NCBI GenBank assembly: GCA_038212305.1
Contig: JBBQUP010000010.1
Span: forward strand, 1-51,653
Direction of reading: 5' to 3'
Length of the DNA: 51,653 nucleotides
Source of the DNA: JBBQUP01 sp038212305
Lineage (GTDB): Bacteria; Bacteroidota; Bacteroidia; Bacteroidales; Marinilabiliaceae
The translations under genes and the position numbers were made by a program. Positions 44,137 through 51,653 of the stretch are shown here, piece after piece; position 1 is the stretch's first letter, and each line of letters begins with the position of its first letter. The notes beneath the pieces are model-generated. The model made no database searches, had not been told where the DNA came from, and worked only from the letters and a program-made list of their open reading frames with translations.

Positions 44137-45471
44137 ATGAAATTGTGGGATAAGGGCACTCCTGTTGATAAAAGTATTGAGTTGTTTACCGTTGGCAAAG
44201 ACCGGGAGATGGATTTGTTTTTAGCTCCGTTTGATGTTTTGGGAACATTGGCTCATAGTACAATGCTTCAAACCATTGGCTTGCTTGAGGTTCATGAATT
44301 GGAGAGTTTGAAATCGGAATTGTTAGCTATTTATCAGGAGGCTATTCAAAATAAGATTTTAATTGAAGAAGGTGTTGAAGACATTCATTCGCAAGTCGAG
44401 ATGATTTTGACTCGCAAACTGGGCGATATGGGAAAGAAGGTTCACAGCGGCCGCTCTCGTAACGATCAGGTTTTACTCGATATTAAATTATTTATTCGTC
44501 ATAAACTTAAAGAAGTTGTTGAGTCGGTTGTTGAATTGTTTGATGTTTTGCAAGCTCAAAGCGAAAAACATAAAAACGTTTTGATTCCGGGCTATACTCA
44601 TTTGCAAATAGCTATGCCTTCGTCGTTTGGCTTGTGGTTTGGTGCGTTTGCCGAGAGTTTGACGGATGATTTGGAGATGCTTTTAGCAGCTTGGAACATA
44701 ACAAATCAGAATCCTTTGGGTGCTGCTGCTGGTTATGGATCATCATTTCCTTTAAATAGAACTTTAACAACCGAATTACTTGGGTTTAAAGATTTAAATT
44801 ATAATGTAGTGTACGCTCAAATGGGGCGTGGTAAAACCGAACGCAATGTGGCTGCTGGCTTGGCTTCAGTGGCCTATACACTCAGCAAATTGGCAATGGA
44901 CGGGTGTATGTTTACCAGTCAGAATTTTGGGTTTTTAAAACTGCCCGATGAGTTTACAACCGGTTCGAGCATTATGCCACACAAGAAAAACCCCGATGTA
45001 TTTGAATTGATACGAGCTAAATGTAATAAAATACAGGCTTTACCGGCCGATGTGGCAATGATAACCACCAATTTACCAACGGGTTATTTTAGAGACATGC
45101 AGGTTATTAAAGAGTTCTTTTTACCTGCGTTTGATGAATTAATAGCTTGTTTGCAATTAACAACTCTGGCATTAAAAGGGGTAAAGGTTAAAGACGGACT
45201 ACTTGATGATGCCAAATATGATTTTTTGTTTAGTGTTGAAGAGGTAAACAATTTGGTTTTACAAGGTGTTCCTTTTAGGGATGCATACAAACAAGTAGGA
45301 GCCCAAATTGAGGCTGGAGCATTTAAGCCAAGTCATCATTTGAATCATACTCACGAGGGTAGCATTGGCAATTTGTGTAATAAGGAAATTAAAGATAAGA
45401 AGGATCGAGTGGTTGAAAAGTTCTCTTTTCAGCAAGTCGAACGTGCGATAGAGGAGTTATTAAAAAAATAA
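44137..45471 (+). CDS. argH: Argininosuccinate lyase
   Basis: ArgH, 444 aa, splits argininosuccinate into arginine and fumarate. I use the ATG at 44137 (MKLWDKGTPVD); an in-frame TTG two codons upstream is less likely. Visible: FTVGKDREMDLFLAPFDVLGT, KVHSGRSRNDQVL, PGYTHLQIAMPSSFGLW, and the signature loop GSSIMPHKKNPDVFEL with the catalytic Ser. Length normal. Has its own promoter and closes the arginine cluster. Confidence 0.95.
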   Translation: MKLWDKGTPVDKSIELFTVGKDREMDLFLAPFDVLGTLAHSTMLQTIGLLEVHELESLKSELLAIYQEAIQNKILIEEGVEDIHSQVEMILTRKLGDMGKKVHSGRSRNDQVLLDIKLFIRHKLKEVVESVVELFDVLQAQSEKHKNVLIPGYTHLQIAMPSSFGLWFGAFAESLTDDLEMLLAAWNITNQNPLGAAAGYGSSFPLNRTLTTELLGFKDLNYNVVYAQMGRGKTERNVAAGLASVAYTLSKLAMDGCMFTSQNFGFLKLPDEFTTGSSIMPHKKNPDVFELIRAKCNKIQALPADVAMITTNLPTGYFRDMQVIKEFFLPAFDELIACLQLTTLALKGVKVKDGLLDDAKYDFLFSVEEVNNLVLQGVPFRDAYKQVGAQIEAGAFKPSHHLNHTHEGSIGNLCNKEIKDKKDRVVEKFSFQQVERAIEELLKK

Positions 45472-45577
45472 AATCCCCGCTGATTTAGAATTTTACAGTC
45501 ATCGGGCAGCTTTAAGCACTCCCTTAAGTGGGCTATGTGTGCAACAGTAAATGTTTACAATTTAAAGAATTATAGAA

Positions 45578-46921
45578 ATGGAATTACTCGACAACTTGGC
45601 AAAGGCAGCAGTTCAATCCTGTCAAATCGACAAATCGCTTTTTGAAAGTTACAATGTAAAACGGGGGCTTAGAAATGCTGATTTCTCAGGTGTATTAGTT
45701 GGATTAACCAAGATTGGCGATGTGGTTGGTTACGAAAAAAAAGGCGATCAAATAATTCCTAAAGAGGGTGAACTGTATTATCGTGGTATAGAGATTAGCG
45801 ATTTGACGCACGGTTTTCAAAAAGACGGCCGCCACGGTTTTGAAGAAACAGCGTTTCTTCTGCTATCGGGAAAATTACCAAATAAAGATGAATTGGCTGA
45901 ATTCTCGAAAATGTTGGCTGATGAGCGTGAATTGCCAGAGTTCTTTTCGAAAAATATGATTTTGTCACTCAGAGGTAAAAATATCATGAATATGTTAGCT
46001 AGGTCGGTGCTAGCTTTGTATTCTGATGACGATGAAGCGGAGAATTATTCCACCGAAAATTTATTGCGTCAATCCATTAATTTGATTGCTAAATTCCCAG
46101 TACTTGTCGCTTATTCATATTATGGTATGGTTCATTCATTTCAAAACCGATCATTGGTTATTCGGCATCCTCAAGCTCACCTGAGTTGTGCTGAGAACTT
46201 TTTGTATCTCATGAAAGGTAATAATTATACAAAACTCGAAGCCGACTTGCTTGATCTTTCTCTTGTTTTGCATGCCGAGCATGGAGGAGGAAACAATTCA
46301 TCATTTACAACTCGTGTGGTTAGTTCAGCTCAAACCGATACTTATTCGGCAATTGCTGCTGCTATAGGTTCGCTAAAAGGCGATTTTCATGGAGGAGCAA
46401 ACATTAAGGTTTGTGAAATGATGGATAACATTAAGAGCAATGTTAAAAACTGGGCCGATGAAGCAGAAGTTTCAGAGTATTTGCTTAAAATGTTAAAAAG
46501 CGAAGTGTATGATAAAACAGGAAAAATTTATGGAATAGGTCATGCTATCTATACTAAATCCGATCCACGAGCCATTCTCTTAAAAGTAAAAGCACGCGAG
46601 TTAGCCATCGAAAAAAACCGGTTATACGAATTTAATTTGTATGAAAGTATCGAGCGACTTACACCAGATATTTTCTATAAATACAAAGGCGGTTCGCCTA
46701 AAATCGTTAGTGCAAATGTTGACTTTTACTCTGGCTTTGTTTACCAATGCTTGCAAATCCCAGAGGAAATTTATACCCCAATTTTTGCCATTGCTCGTAT
46801 AGCTGGCTGGGCTGCTCATCGAATTGAAGAGGTGACTTTTACAAGTAAACGAATCATTCGCCCAGCTTATAAAAATGTTGGAGAGAGAGGGAGCTATACG
46901 TCTGTTAATCAGCGAAGTTAG
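45578..46921 (+). CDS. Citrate/2-methylcitrate synthase
   Basis: 447-aa citrate synthase-fold enzyme of the Bacteroidota type. It condenses oxaloacetate with acetyl-CoA (or propionyl-CoA). Catalytic residues: His in VLHAEHGGGNNSSFTTR, His in GIGHAIYTKSDPRA and Asp in NVDFYSGFVYQ. The N-terminal about 45 residues (to GVLVGLTKIGD) and the ELYYRGIEISDL block match the family. No propionate genes adjoin, so citrate is the likelier product, feeding glutamate and thus the arginine genes. It lies between argH and carA on the same strand. Confidence 0.88.
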   Translation: MELLDNLAKAAVQSCQIDKSLFESYNVKRGLRNADFSGVLVGLTKIGDVVGYEKKGDQIIPKEGELYYRGIEISDLTHGFQKDGRHGFEETAFLLLSGKLPNKDELAEFSKMLADERELPEFFSKNMILSLRGKNIMNMLARSVLALYSDDDEAENYSTENLLRQSINLIAKFPVLVAYSYYGMVHSFQNRSLVIRHPQAHLSCAENFLYLMKGNNYTKLEADLLDLSLVLHAEHGGGNNSSFTTRVVSSAQTDTYSAIAAAIGSLKGDFHGGANIKVCEMMDNIKSNVKNWADEAEVSEYLLKMLKSEVYDKTGKIYGIGHAIYTKSDPRAILLKVKARELAIEKNRLYEFNLYESIERLTPDIFYKYKGGSPKIVSANVDFYSGFVYQCLQIPEEIYTPIFAIARIAGWAAHRIEEVTFTSKRIIRPAYKNVGERGSYTSVNQRS

Positions 46922-46939
46922 TTTCTGTATTATTGGAAA

Positions 46940-46973
46940 TGCATAAAAATACAAATCATTAAATATTTATGCA
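46940..46973 (+). promoter_or_regulatory. Paired ARG-box-like operators before carA
   Basis: TGCATAAAAATACA (46940-46953) fits TGnATnnnnATnCA exactly, and on the opposite strand 46960-46973 reads TGCATAAATATTTA with one mismatch. The boxes are 20 bases apart, two helical turns, and together form an inverted repeat ATGCATAAA/TTTATGCAT. They lie 40-70 bases before the carA -7 element. They resemble the boxes before argR, suggesting shared repression by arginine. Confidence 0.6.
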
Positions 46974-47012
46974 TTAAGTGATTTTGCCTTTTTAGGCAAT
47001 CAAATAATTTAT

Positions 47013-47020
47013 TACCTTTG
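47013..47020 (+). promoter_or_regulatory. -7 element of the carA promoter
   Basis: TACCTTTG matches TAnnTTTG. It overlaps a small inverted repeat CTTTGC-ACC-GCAAAG (47016-47030). Transcription would start near 47027, leaving a leader of about 80 bases. Confidence 0.6.
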
Positions 47021-47044
47021 CACCGCAAAGAATTTTAAGAGTTC

Positions 47045-47079
47045 AATGCATTTATCCTCACTCGATAAATGCATTTTTT
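47045..47079 (+). terminator. Terminator-like hairpin in the carA leader (putative attenuator)
   Basis: AATGCATTTATC (47045-47056) and GATAAATGCATT (47064-47075) form a perfect 12-bp stem with a 7-base loop, followed by T's to 47079. It lies between the carA promoter and the start codon at 47109, so it could end transcription early unless an antiterminator forms. I could not find a convincing antiterminator. Confidence 0.65.
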
Positions 47080-47108
47080 CTGTCAGAAAACAATAGAAAC
47101 ATCTCGAT

Positions 47109-48197
47109 ATGATGCCTGAATTAAAGAACATTAAGCTGATTTTGGAAGACGGAACCGTTTTTGAAGGTAAATCGTTTGGATATCATAAGTCTGTGGCTGG
47201 TGAAGTGGTATTTAACACCGCCATGACTGGTTATCCCGAAAGTTTAACCGATCCATCATATAAAGGTCAGATTTTAGTTTCCACTTATCCTTTAATTGGA
47301 AACTATGGCGTGCCTGTTGATACTTTGGAGCATGGTGTTCCTAAGTTTTTTGAGTCTGATCACATTCATATTTCAGGGTTGATTATTTCCGATTATTCAT
47401 TCGAGTATAGCCATTGGAATGCTAAAAATAGCTTACGTGAGTGGTTAATTCAAAACGAAATTCCTGGTATTTTTGATATCGATACGCGCGAATTAACTAA
47501 GATTTTGCGCGAAAAAGGCACTATGCTCGGCAAAATTGAGGTTGAAGGTGAGTCGGTTGATTTTTATAATCCCGATAACGACAACCAGGTTGCCTTAGTG
47601 AGTGTGAAAGAAAAGCACGTTTACGGAAACGGAAAATACAAAGTGGTATTAGTGGATACCGGTGCCAAATATAATATTTTACGTTGCTTGTTAAAGCGCG
47701 ATACTACAGTTACCCGAGTTCCATGGGATTACGATTTTACACAGGACGATTACGATGGCGTTATGCTTTCAAATGGCCCAGGTGATCCAATGATGTGTCA
47801 GGCAACCATCGCTAATATTCAAAAAGCCATGACTATAGGCAAACCTATTTTTGGAATTTGTTTAGGAAACCAATTAATGGGAATCGCAGCCGGCGCTAAA
47901 ACCTACAAATTGAAATATGGCCATCGTGCACATAATCACCCTGTTATTCGCGTTGGTGGTACAACCTGCTACATCACAAGTCAAAATCATGGATTTGCGT
48001 TAGATTCCGATTCTCTTGGTAAGGATTGGGAACCACTATATGTGAATATCAACGATAAAACCAACGAAGGTGTTAAGCACAAAACCAAACCATTCTTCTC
48101 TACTCAGTTTCACCCCGAAGCCAGTTCAGGACCCACTGATACTGAATTTCTTTTCGATGACTTCATCGATTTAATTGCAAAACATTCGAAAAAATAA
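47109..48197 (+). CDS. carA: Carbamoyl-phosphate synthase small subunit
   Basis: CarA, 362 aa, the glutamine amidotransferase subunit of carbamoyl phosphate synthase. The N-terminal domain (about 1-180) includes VFEGKSFGYHKSVAGEVVFNTAMTG-type start blocks; the class I amidotransferase domain has the nucleophile Cys251 in GICLGNQLMGIAAGA and His335/Glu337 in QFHPEASSGP. It passes ammonia to CarB, encoded 16 kb away on the opposite strand. Its leader carries ARG-box-like repeats and a terminator-like hairpin. A second terminator follows the gene. Confidence 0.97.
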   Translation: MMPELKNIKLILEDGTVFEGKSFGYHKSVAGEVVFNTAMTGYPESLTDPSYKGQILVSTYPLIGNYGVPVDTLEHGVPKFFESDHIHISGLIISDYSFEYSHWNAKNSLREWLIQNEIPGIFDIDTRELTKILREKGTMLGKIEVEGESVDFYNPDNDNQVALVSVKEKHVYGNGKYKVVLVDTGAKYNILRCLLKRDTTVTRVPWDYDFTQDDYDGVMLSNGPGDPMMCQATIANIQKAMTIGKPIFGICLGNQLMGIAAGAKTYKLKYGHRAHNHPVIRVGGTTCYITSQNHGFALDSDSLGKDWEPLYVNINDKTNEGVKHKTKPFFSTQFHPEASSGPTDTEFLFDDFIDLIAKHSKK

Positions 48198-48200
48198 TTG

Positions 48201-48225
48201 AAAGCGGGTTTATCCCGCTTTTTTT
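48201..48225 (+). terminator. Terminator after carA
   Basis: AAAGCGGG (48201-48208) pairs with CCCGCTTT (48214-48221) around a five-base loop, followed by a T-tract to 48225. Classic intrinsic terminator. Confidence 0.9.
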
Positions 48226-48290
48226 ATGCCATTACATCTCATCCTGAAATTTTTTAGTAATATTAATCGTCATTAGTAAGATATAAAAAC

Positions 48291-48298
48291 TATTTTTG
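48291..48298 (+). promoter_or_regulatory. -7 element of the corA leader promoter
   Basis: TATTTTTG matches TAnnTTTG. The -33 region is weak. It predicts a transcript starting near 48305 with a leader of about 115 bases before corA. Confidence 0.6.
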
Positions 48299-48323
48299 CA
48301 GCCGAAATAAAACTATTAGAAAA

Positions 48324-48374
48324 ATGGACGAAGGCCCGTATCATAGTAAGAGTGGAGTATTAACCAATCTGTAG
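48324..48374 (+). CDS. Possible 16-aa leader ORF before corA
   Basis: ATG at 48324 opens a short frame encoding MDEGPYHSKSGVLTNL, ending in TAG at 48372-48374. It sits inside the corA leader, and its stop codon lies inside the 5' arm of the leader hairpin. No clear Shine-Dalgarno site precedes it. Leader peptides do control some Mg2+ transporter genes (Salmonella corA and mgtA), but this one is not homologous by sequence and is only inferred from position. Confidence 0.35.
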   Translation: MDEGPYHSKSGVLTNL

Positions 48375-48411
48375 GGCTATAACTGTCATCCTACAGATTA
48401 ATAAGGTAGGA
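48358..48411 (+). promoter_or_regulatory. Switchable hairpin in the corA leader
   Basis: AATCTGTAGG (48366-48375) pairs with CCTACAGATT (48390-48399), ten perfect base pairs; with a four-base bulge the stem extends to TATTA/TAATA (48358-48362 and 48398-48402). The same 3' arm, TCCTAC at 48389-48394, can instead pair with GTAGGA at 48406-48411, within the purine-rich ribosome-site candidate GGTAGGAAGG. The two pairings exclude each other, as in a riboswitch or attenuator output. No U-tract, so any control would be on translation. It does not match any riboswitch class I can recall. Confidence 0.55.
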
Positions 48412-48421
48412 AGGCACAAAA

Positions 48422-49351
48422 ATGATTAAAATCTTTAAATCATTTGGAGGTTATGTTGAGATTCCAAATGTAGAAAGTGGATGCTGGATAAATGTTACTA
48501 GTCCAACCAGCGATGAAATTCAACGTCTATCAGGTGAATTTCAATTACCCGCCGATGCAATCAATGACATTTTAGATGCTGATGAACGTCCTCGTATCGA
48601 GTTCGAAGATATTTGGACGCTAGTAATTATGCGCATTCCTATTGAGGTGAGTAATACGGGTGTTCCTTTTCATACCATTCCATTGGGCGTATTTATTACC
48701 GCCAACTTTACATTAACGCTTTGCATTCAAGATAATGAAGTATTGCCAATGGGGCAACCATCGCCTTTTAGGGAGCAGTACATGCAAATATCCGACAGCA
48801 TTAATTTTATCCTTAGGTTATTTCTTCGATCAGGTAATACCTATCTTAAGTATTTGAAGCAAATTAACCAAATGACAGCCTTAATTGAGCAAGATCTTGA
48901 AAAGTCGATTAAAAATAGTGAGTTAAATCGATTGCTTAAAATGGAGAAGTGCTTGGTATTTTTTATCACCTCCATAAAAGCCAACGAAATTGTGTTGGCT
49001 AAACTTCGAAATTCTAAAAAAATAACATCCGAAATAAACGAAGATTTACTTGAAGATGCTCTTATTGAAAACAAACAGGCGTTGGAGATGGCTCAAATCT
49101 ATTCTGATATTCAAAGCGGCATGATGGATGCTTTTGCATCAGTTATTTCAAATAACCTGAATGTAGTAATGAAGCAATTAACTTTAATTTCTATCATCTT
49201 AATGATACCTACTTTAATCGCTAGTATTTTTGGAATGAATGTTCCTAATATGCTAGAAAATTCTAATTTTGCCATGCCTGCCATTCTTATTGGTTCGTTG
49301 GGATTATCAGTTTTTGGCGTTATTCTATTTCGCAAACGGAATTGGTTTTGA
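48422..49351 (+). CDS. corA: CorA family divalent cation transporter
   Basis: 309 aa. CorA proteins form pentameric Mg2+ (or Co2+/Ni2+) channels. A cytoplasmic N-terminal domain (about 1-235) with the long stalk helix precedes two membrane segments at the C-terminus; the selectivity motif GMNVPNMLE lies after the first. SPTSDEIQRL and LDADERPRIEFEDIWTLVIMRIP match the family. It belongs to the shorter CorA type rather than the E. coli length class. Preceded by a structured leader; followed by kup, so two cation transporters are neighbours. Confidence 0.93.
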   Translation: MIKIFKSFGGYVEIPNVESGCWINVTSPTSDEIQRLSGEFQLPADAINDILDADERPRIEFEDIWTLVIMRIPIEVSNTGVPFHTIPLGVFITANFTLTLCIQDNEVLPMGQPSPFREQYMQISDSINFILRLFLRSGNTYLKYLKQINQMTALIEQDLEKSIKNSELNRLLKMEKCLVFFITSIKANEIVLAKLRNSKKITSEINEDLLEDALIENKQALEMAQIYSDIQSGMMDAFASVISNNLNVVMKQLTLISIILMIPTLIASIFGMNVPNMLENSNFAMPAILIGSLGLSVFGVILFRKRNWF

Positions 49352-49493
49352 TAATACCCGCTTAATAAACCTAGTATTTATATAAGTTTTATTTGTTGAG
49401 TGATGCTATTGTATTGTAAATATGAGTAATGGCATACAAGGTATTTTGAAAATTATATTTTCCAGTTCTCGATTTTTGTGTCTCAAAAACATA

Positions 49494-49501
49494 TACATTT
49501 G
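49494..49501 (+). promoter_or_regulatory. -7 element of kup; decides its start
   Basis: TACATTTG matches TAnnTTTG and lies between an upstream GTG (49478) and the ATG at 49520. Transcription starting about 7 bases after it would exclude the GTG, so I annotate the ATG. Its -33 spacing is short (TTTG at 49475-49478). Confidence 0.5.
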
Positions 49502-49519
49502 CACCTTCAAAATTCAATT

Positions 49520-51469
49520 ATGGGGCAAACTGGTTCTGGACATTTGCGCAACCTAAGTTACGGAGGAGTGCTAGTATCTTTAGGTATTATTTTTGGCGAT
49601 ATTGGTACATCGCCACTCTATGTTGTTAAATCTATCCTTGCCTCTACATCAACTATTGATACCCATTTTGTACTCGGGACATTATCGTGTATAATCTGGA
49701 CATTGACCATACAAACTACCATTAAGTACGTTATTATTACGCTTCGTGCCGACAACCGGGGTGAGGGTGGTATATTTTCGTTGTTTGCGTTGTTACGCCG
49801 AAAAAAACGATGGCTTTATATTTTTGCTATTATTGGAGGCAGTACTTTATTGGCCGATGGAGTCATAACGCCTTCTATTACCGTCGTTTCGGCTGTCGAA
49901 GGCTTGGCGATTCTAAATCCTCGTATACCGACTATGTATATTTCAATGGGGATTATCTTGTTCCTTTTTTTTCTGCAACAATTTGGAACCTCATTTATTG
50001 GCAAAGCATTTGGCCCAATTATGTTTGTGTGGTTTTCAATGCTAGGAATTCTAGGACTATCATCGATTGTAAATGCCCCTATTATACTTCAAGCATTTAA
50101 TCCATATTATGCGGTTCACCTCATTTTAACACACCCATCGGCATTGCTACTTTTAGGGGCTGTTTTTTTATGTACTACAGGCGCCGAGGCATTGTATACT
50201 GATTTGGGGCATTGTGGTATTAAAAATATTCGAGTCAGTTGGATTTTCGTGAAAACCATGCTCTTGCTCAATTACTTAGGTCAGGGAGCTTGGGTGTTAA
50301 CTCATTCTGCTGAAGCTTTGTCGGGGAGTAATCCATTTTACTCTTTAATGCCAGTTTGGTTTTTAACTTTTGGAATTGGAATTGCTACGTTTGCTGCGGT
50401 TATTGCCAGTCAGGCCTTAATTAGTGGTTCTTTTACCCTTATCAGCGAAGCTATTTCACTTAATTTTTGGCCAAAGTTAAAAATGAAATACCCTTCAAAA
50501 GTGAAAGGGCAAATGTACATTCCAATGGTTAATCGATGGCTTTTTATATCGTGTATACTGGTGATTTTCTTGTTTAAGAGTTCTGCTAAAATGGAAGCTG
50601 CATATGGTTTGTCAATCACTATTACCATGTTAATGACAACCATTTTGATGCTCCAATATTTATCAATGCGGCGCGTAAAAATATTTTATATTATTGTATT
50701 TGCATCAGTTTTCTTATTGGTTGAAGGATCGTTTTTTATCGCAAATGCAGTTAAATTTTTTCATGGAGGATGGTTTACCGTAATAATTGCATCCTTTTTA
50801 TCGGCAATTATGATTATTATGTTTCGAGGTCGACAAGTTCGAAACAGATTTATAACATATGATAAAATCGAACAATATTTACCCATTTTAAACGATTTAA
50901 GTCTCGATCAAACGATACCTAAGTATGCCGAGAATTTGGTTTACACGACTCATGCGGATAATAAAACTGATATAGAATCAAAGTTGATTCATTCAATTTT
51001 GAACAGACAACCTAAACGAGCCGATAGATATTGGTTTTTGCATGTTGATATTCTTGATAATCCTTATACATTAGACTATAAGGTTACTGTTTTGGAACCT
51101 GGGAAAATAATACGTATCGATTTTTATTTAGGGTTTAAAGTTCAACCTCGCATAAATGAGTATTTCAAGCAAGTATTAGAACACTTAGCAACTACGGGTC
51201 AATTCGACGCTATAAGTACGCACCCATCATTAAAAAAATACAATATCAAATCCGATTTTCGTTTTGTTCAAATCGACCGTCGAATTGTTCGTCATGTTGA
51301 TTTGCCATTTTGGGATAAGCTTTGTTTAACTGGCTATTTTTTCATCCGTCGCATTGGCTTGAGCGATGTGAATGCCTATGAATTAGATGCAAGTTTAGTT
51401 ACCATTGAACTAATACCACTTTCTATACCTAATCGTTCTGTGATCCCTTTAATTCATAAGCGATCGTAA
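49520..51469 (+). CDS. kup: Kup family potassium uptake protein
   Basis: 649 aa from the ATG at 49520 (MGQTGSGHLRNLS). Kup/HAK/KT transporters bring K+ in with protons. The hallmark GVLVSLGIIFGDIGTSPLYVVK begins the first of about 12 membrane segments (to about residue 435); LRADNRGEGGIFSLFALLRR and FLCTTGAEALYTDLGHCG are family blocks. A cytoplasmic tail of about 200 residues follows, shorter than in E. coli Kup. Separate from corA by 170 bases, with its own promoter. Confidence 0.94.
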   Translation: MGQTGSGHLRNLSYGGVLVSLGIIFGDIGTSPLYVVKSILASTSTIDTHFVLGTLSCIIWTLTIQTTIKYVIITLRADNRGEGGIFSLFALLRRKKRWLYIFAIIGGSTLLADGVITPSITVVSAVEGLAILNPRIPTMYISMGIILFLFFLQQFGTSFIGKAFGPIMFVWFSMLGILGLSSIVNAPIILQAFNPYYAVHLILTHPSALLLLGAVFLCTTGAEALYTDLGHCGIKNIRVSWIFVKTMLLLNYLGQGAWVLTHSAEALSGSNPFYSLMPVWFLTFGIGIATFAAVIASQALISGSFTLISEAISLNFWPKLKMKYPSKVKGQMYIPMVNRWLFISCILVIFLFKSSAKMEAAYGLSITITMLMTTILMLQYLSMRRVKIFYIIVFASVFLLVEGSFFIANAVKFFHGGWFTVIIASFLSAIMIIMFRGRQVRNRFITYDKIEQYLPILNDLSLDQTIPKYAENLVYTTHADNKTDIESKLIHSILNRQPKRADRYWFLHVDILDNPYTLDYKVTVLEPGKIIRIDFYLGFKVQPRINEYFKQVLEHLATTGQFDAISTHPSLKKYNIKSDFRFVQIDRRIVRHVDLPFWDKLCLTGYFFIRRIGLSDVNAYELDASLVTIELIPLSIPNRSVIPLIHKRS

Positions 51470-51576
51470 GACATTTTATTGTCGATATTTAAATAAAATG
51501 CATTTGATGTTAAATAATATTTAAAAGTACTTTGATATTATTTAATTGTTTATTATTTTTATTTAAAATTACATTT

Positions 51577-51653
51577 ATGGATCGACGACTGCCTTTAAAA
51601 TGCCCAAGTTGCGAAAGCAATCTTTTAGTAATGCAATTGCATTGCGAAAAATG
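51577..51653 (+). CDS. DUF2089-like zinc-ribbon protein (partial, cut at window end)
   Basis: Open to the window edge: MDRRLPLKCPSCESNLLVMQLHCEK. The CPSC pair and a further Cys at residue 23 suggest the start of a zinc ribbon as in DUF2089 family proteins, which in this phylum usually pair with other small membrane or regulatory genes. Only 25 residues are visible, so the family is tentative. Confidence 0.55.
   Translation, partial: MDRRLPLKCPSCESNLLVMQLHCEK

Noticed and set aside
45480..45577. Small RNA or riboswitch before the citrate synthase gene
   Set aside because: Only four- to five-base stems could be drawn; no known motif or terminator.

Overview
The window looks like a chromosome segment of a Bacteroidota bacterium, probably Bacteroidales or a nearby marine or sediment lineage. 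Pointers are: repeated TAnnTTTG -7 promoter elements with few strong Shine-Dalgarno sites, an OmpA/PD40 protein next to a DUF5723 protein, a Bacteroides-type succinylornithine route to arginine, and many secreted lipoproteins. Species cannot be named from the sequence alone.

Layout. 1-5.8 kb: an IS4-like transposase tail, a secreted GH3 beta-glucosidase, a sialate O-acetylesterase, a 311-bp MITE-like element, a Crp-like regulator, a folded intergenic repeat and an OsmC protein. 5.9-10.3 kb (minus strand): pheS, three tandem exported cyclophilins (the last has a frameshift and an N-terminal domain resembling a dead protease) and a small conserved protein. 10.3-12.5 kb: a small accessory island between an intact tRNA-Val(GAC) and a decayed copy of it, holding a restriction-modification stub, an IS end and a GH5 endoglucanase lipoprotein. 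12.8-20 kb: an SLC12-like transporter, a serine hydrolase, larC and larB (nickel-pincer cofactor) and an acyl-CoA ligase, with copies of a dispersed 150-160-bp repeat. 20.4-28.1 kb: an OmpA/lipoprotein/DUF5723 cell-envelope operon and a sensor kinase.

28.2-48.2 kb is the metabolic core: carB, divergent from argR-GNAT-argG-argC-argD-(HNH protein)-proC-proB-(broken nuclease)-proA-argF'-argB-argE-argH, then a citrate synthase and carA. Together these cover almost all of arginine and proline synthesis from glutamate, including carbamoyl phosphate. The transcarbamylase carries Pro90, the residue diagnostic of succinylornithine transcarbamylase; the GNAT protein is the likely first enzyme. Paired ArgR-like boxes precede argR and carA. 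The end holds corA, behind a leader with a short ORF and a switchable hairpin, then kup and the start of a DUF2089 gene.

The most interesting items are the corA leader, the carA leader (ARG boxes plus terminator hairpin), the pseudo-protease/cyclophilin fusion, the tRNA-bounded island, two families of non-autonomous repeats, a LarC without its C-terminal domain and a NUMOD4/HNH protein inside the arginine operon. All family calls come from reading motifs; no database search was run.
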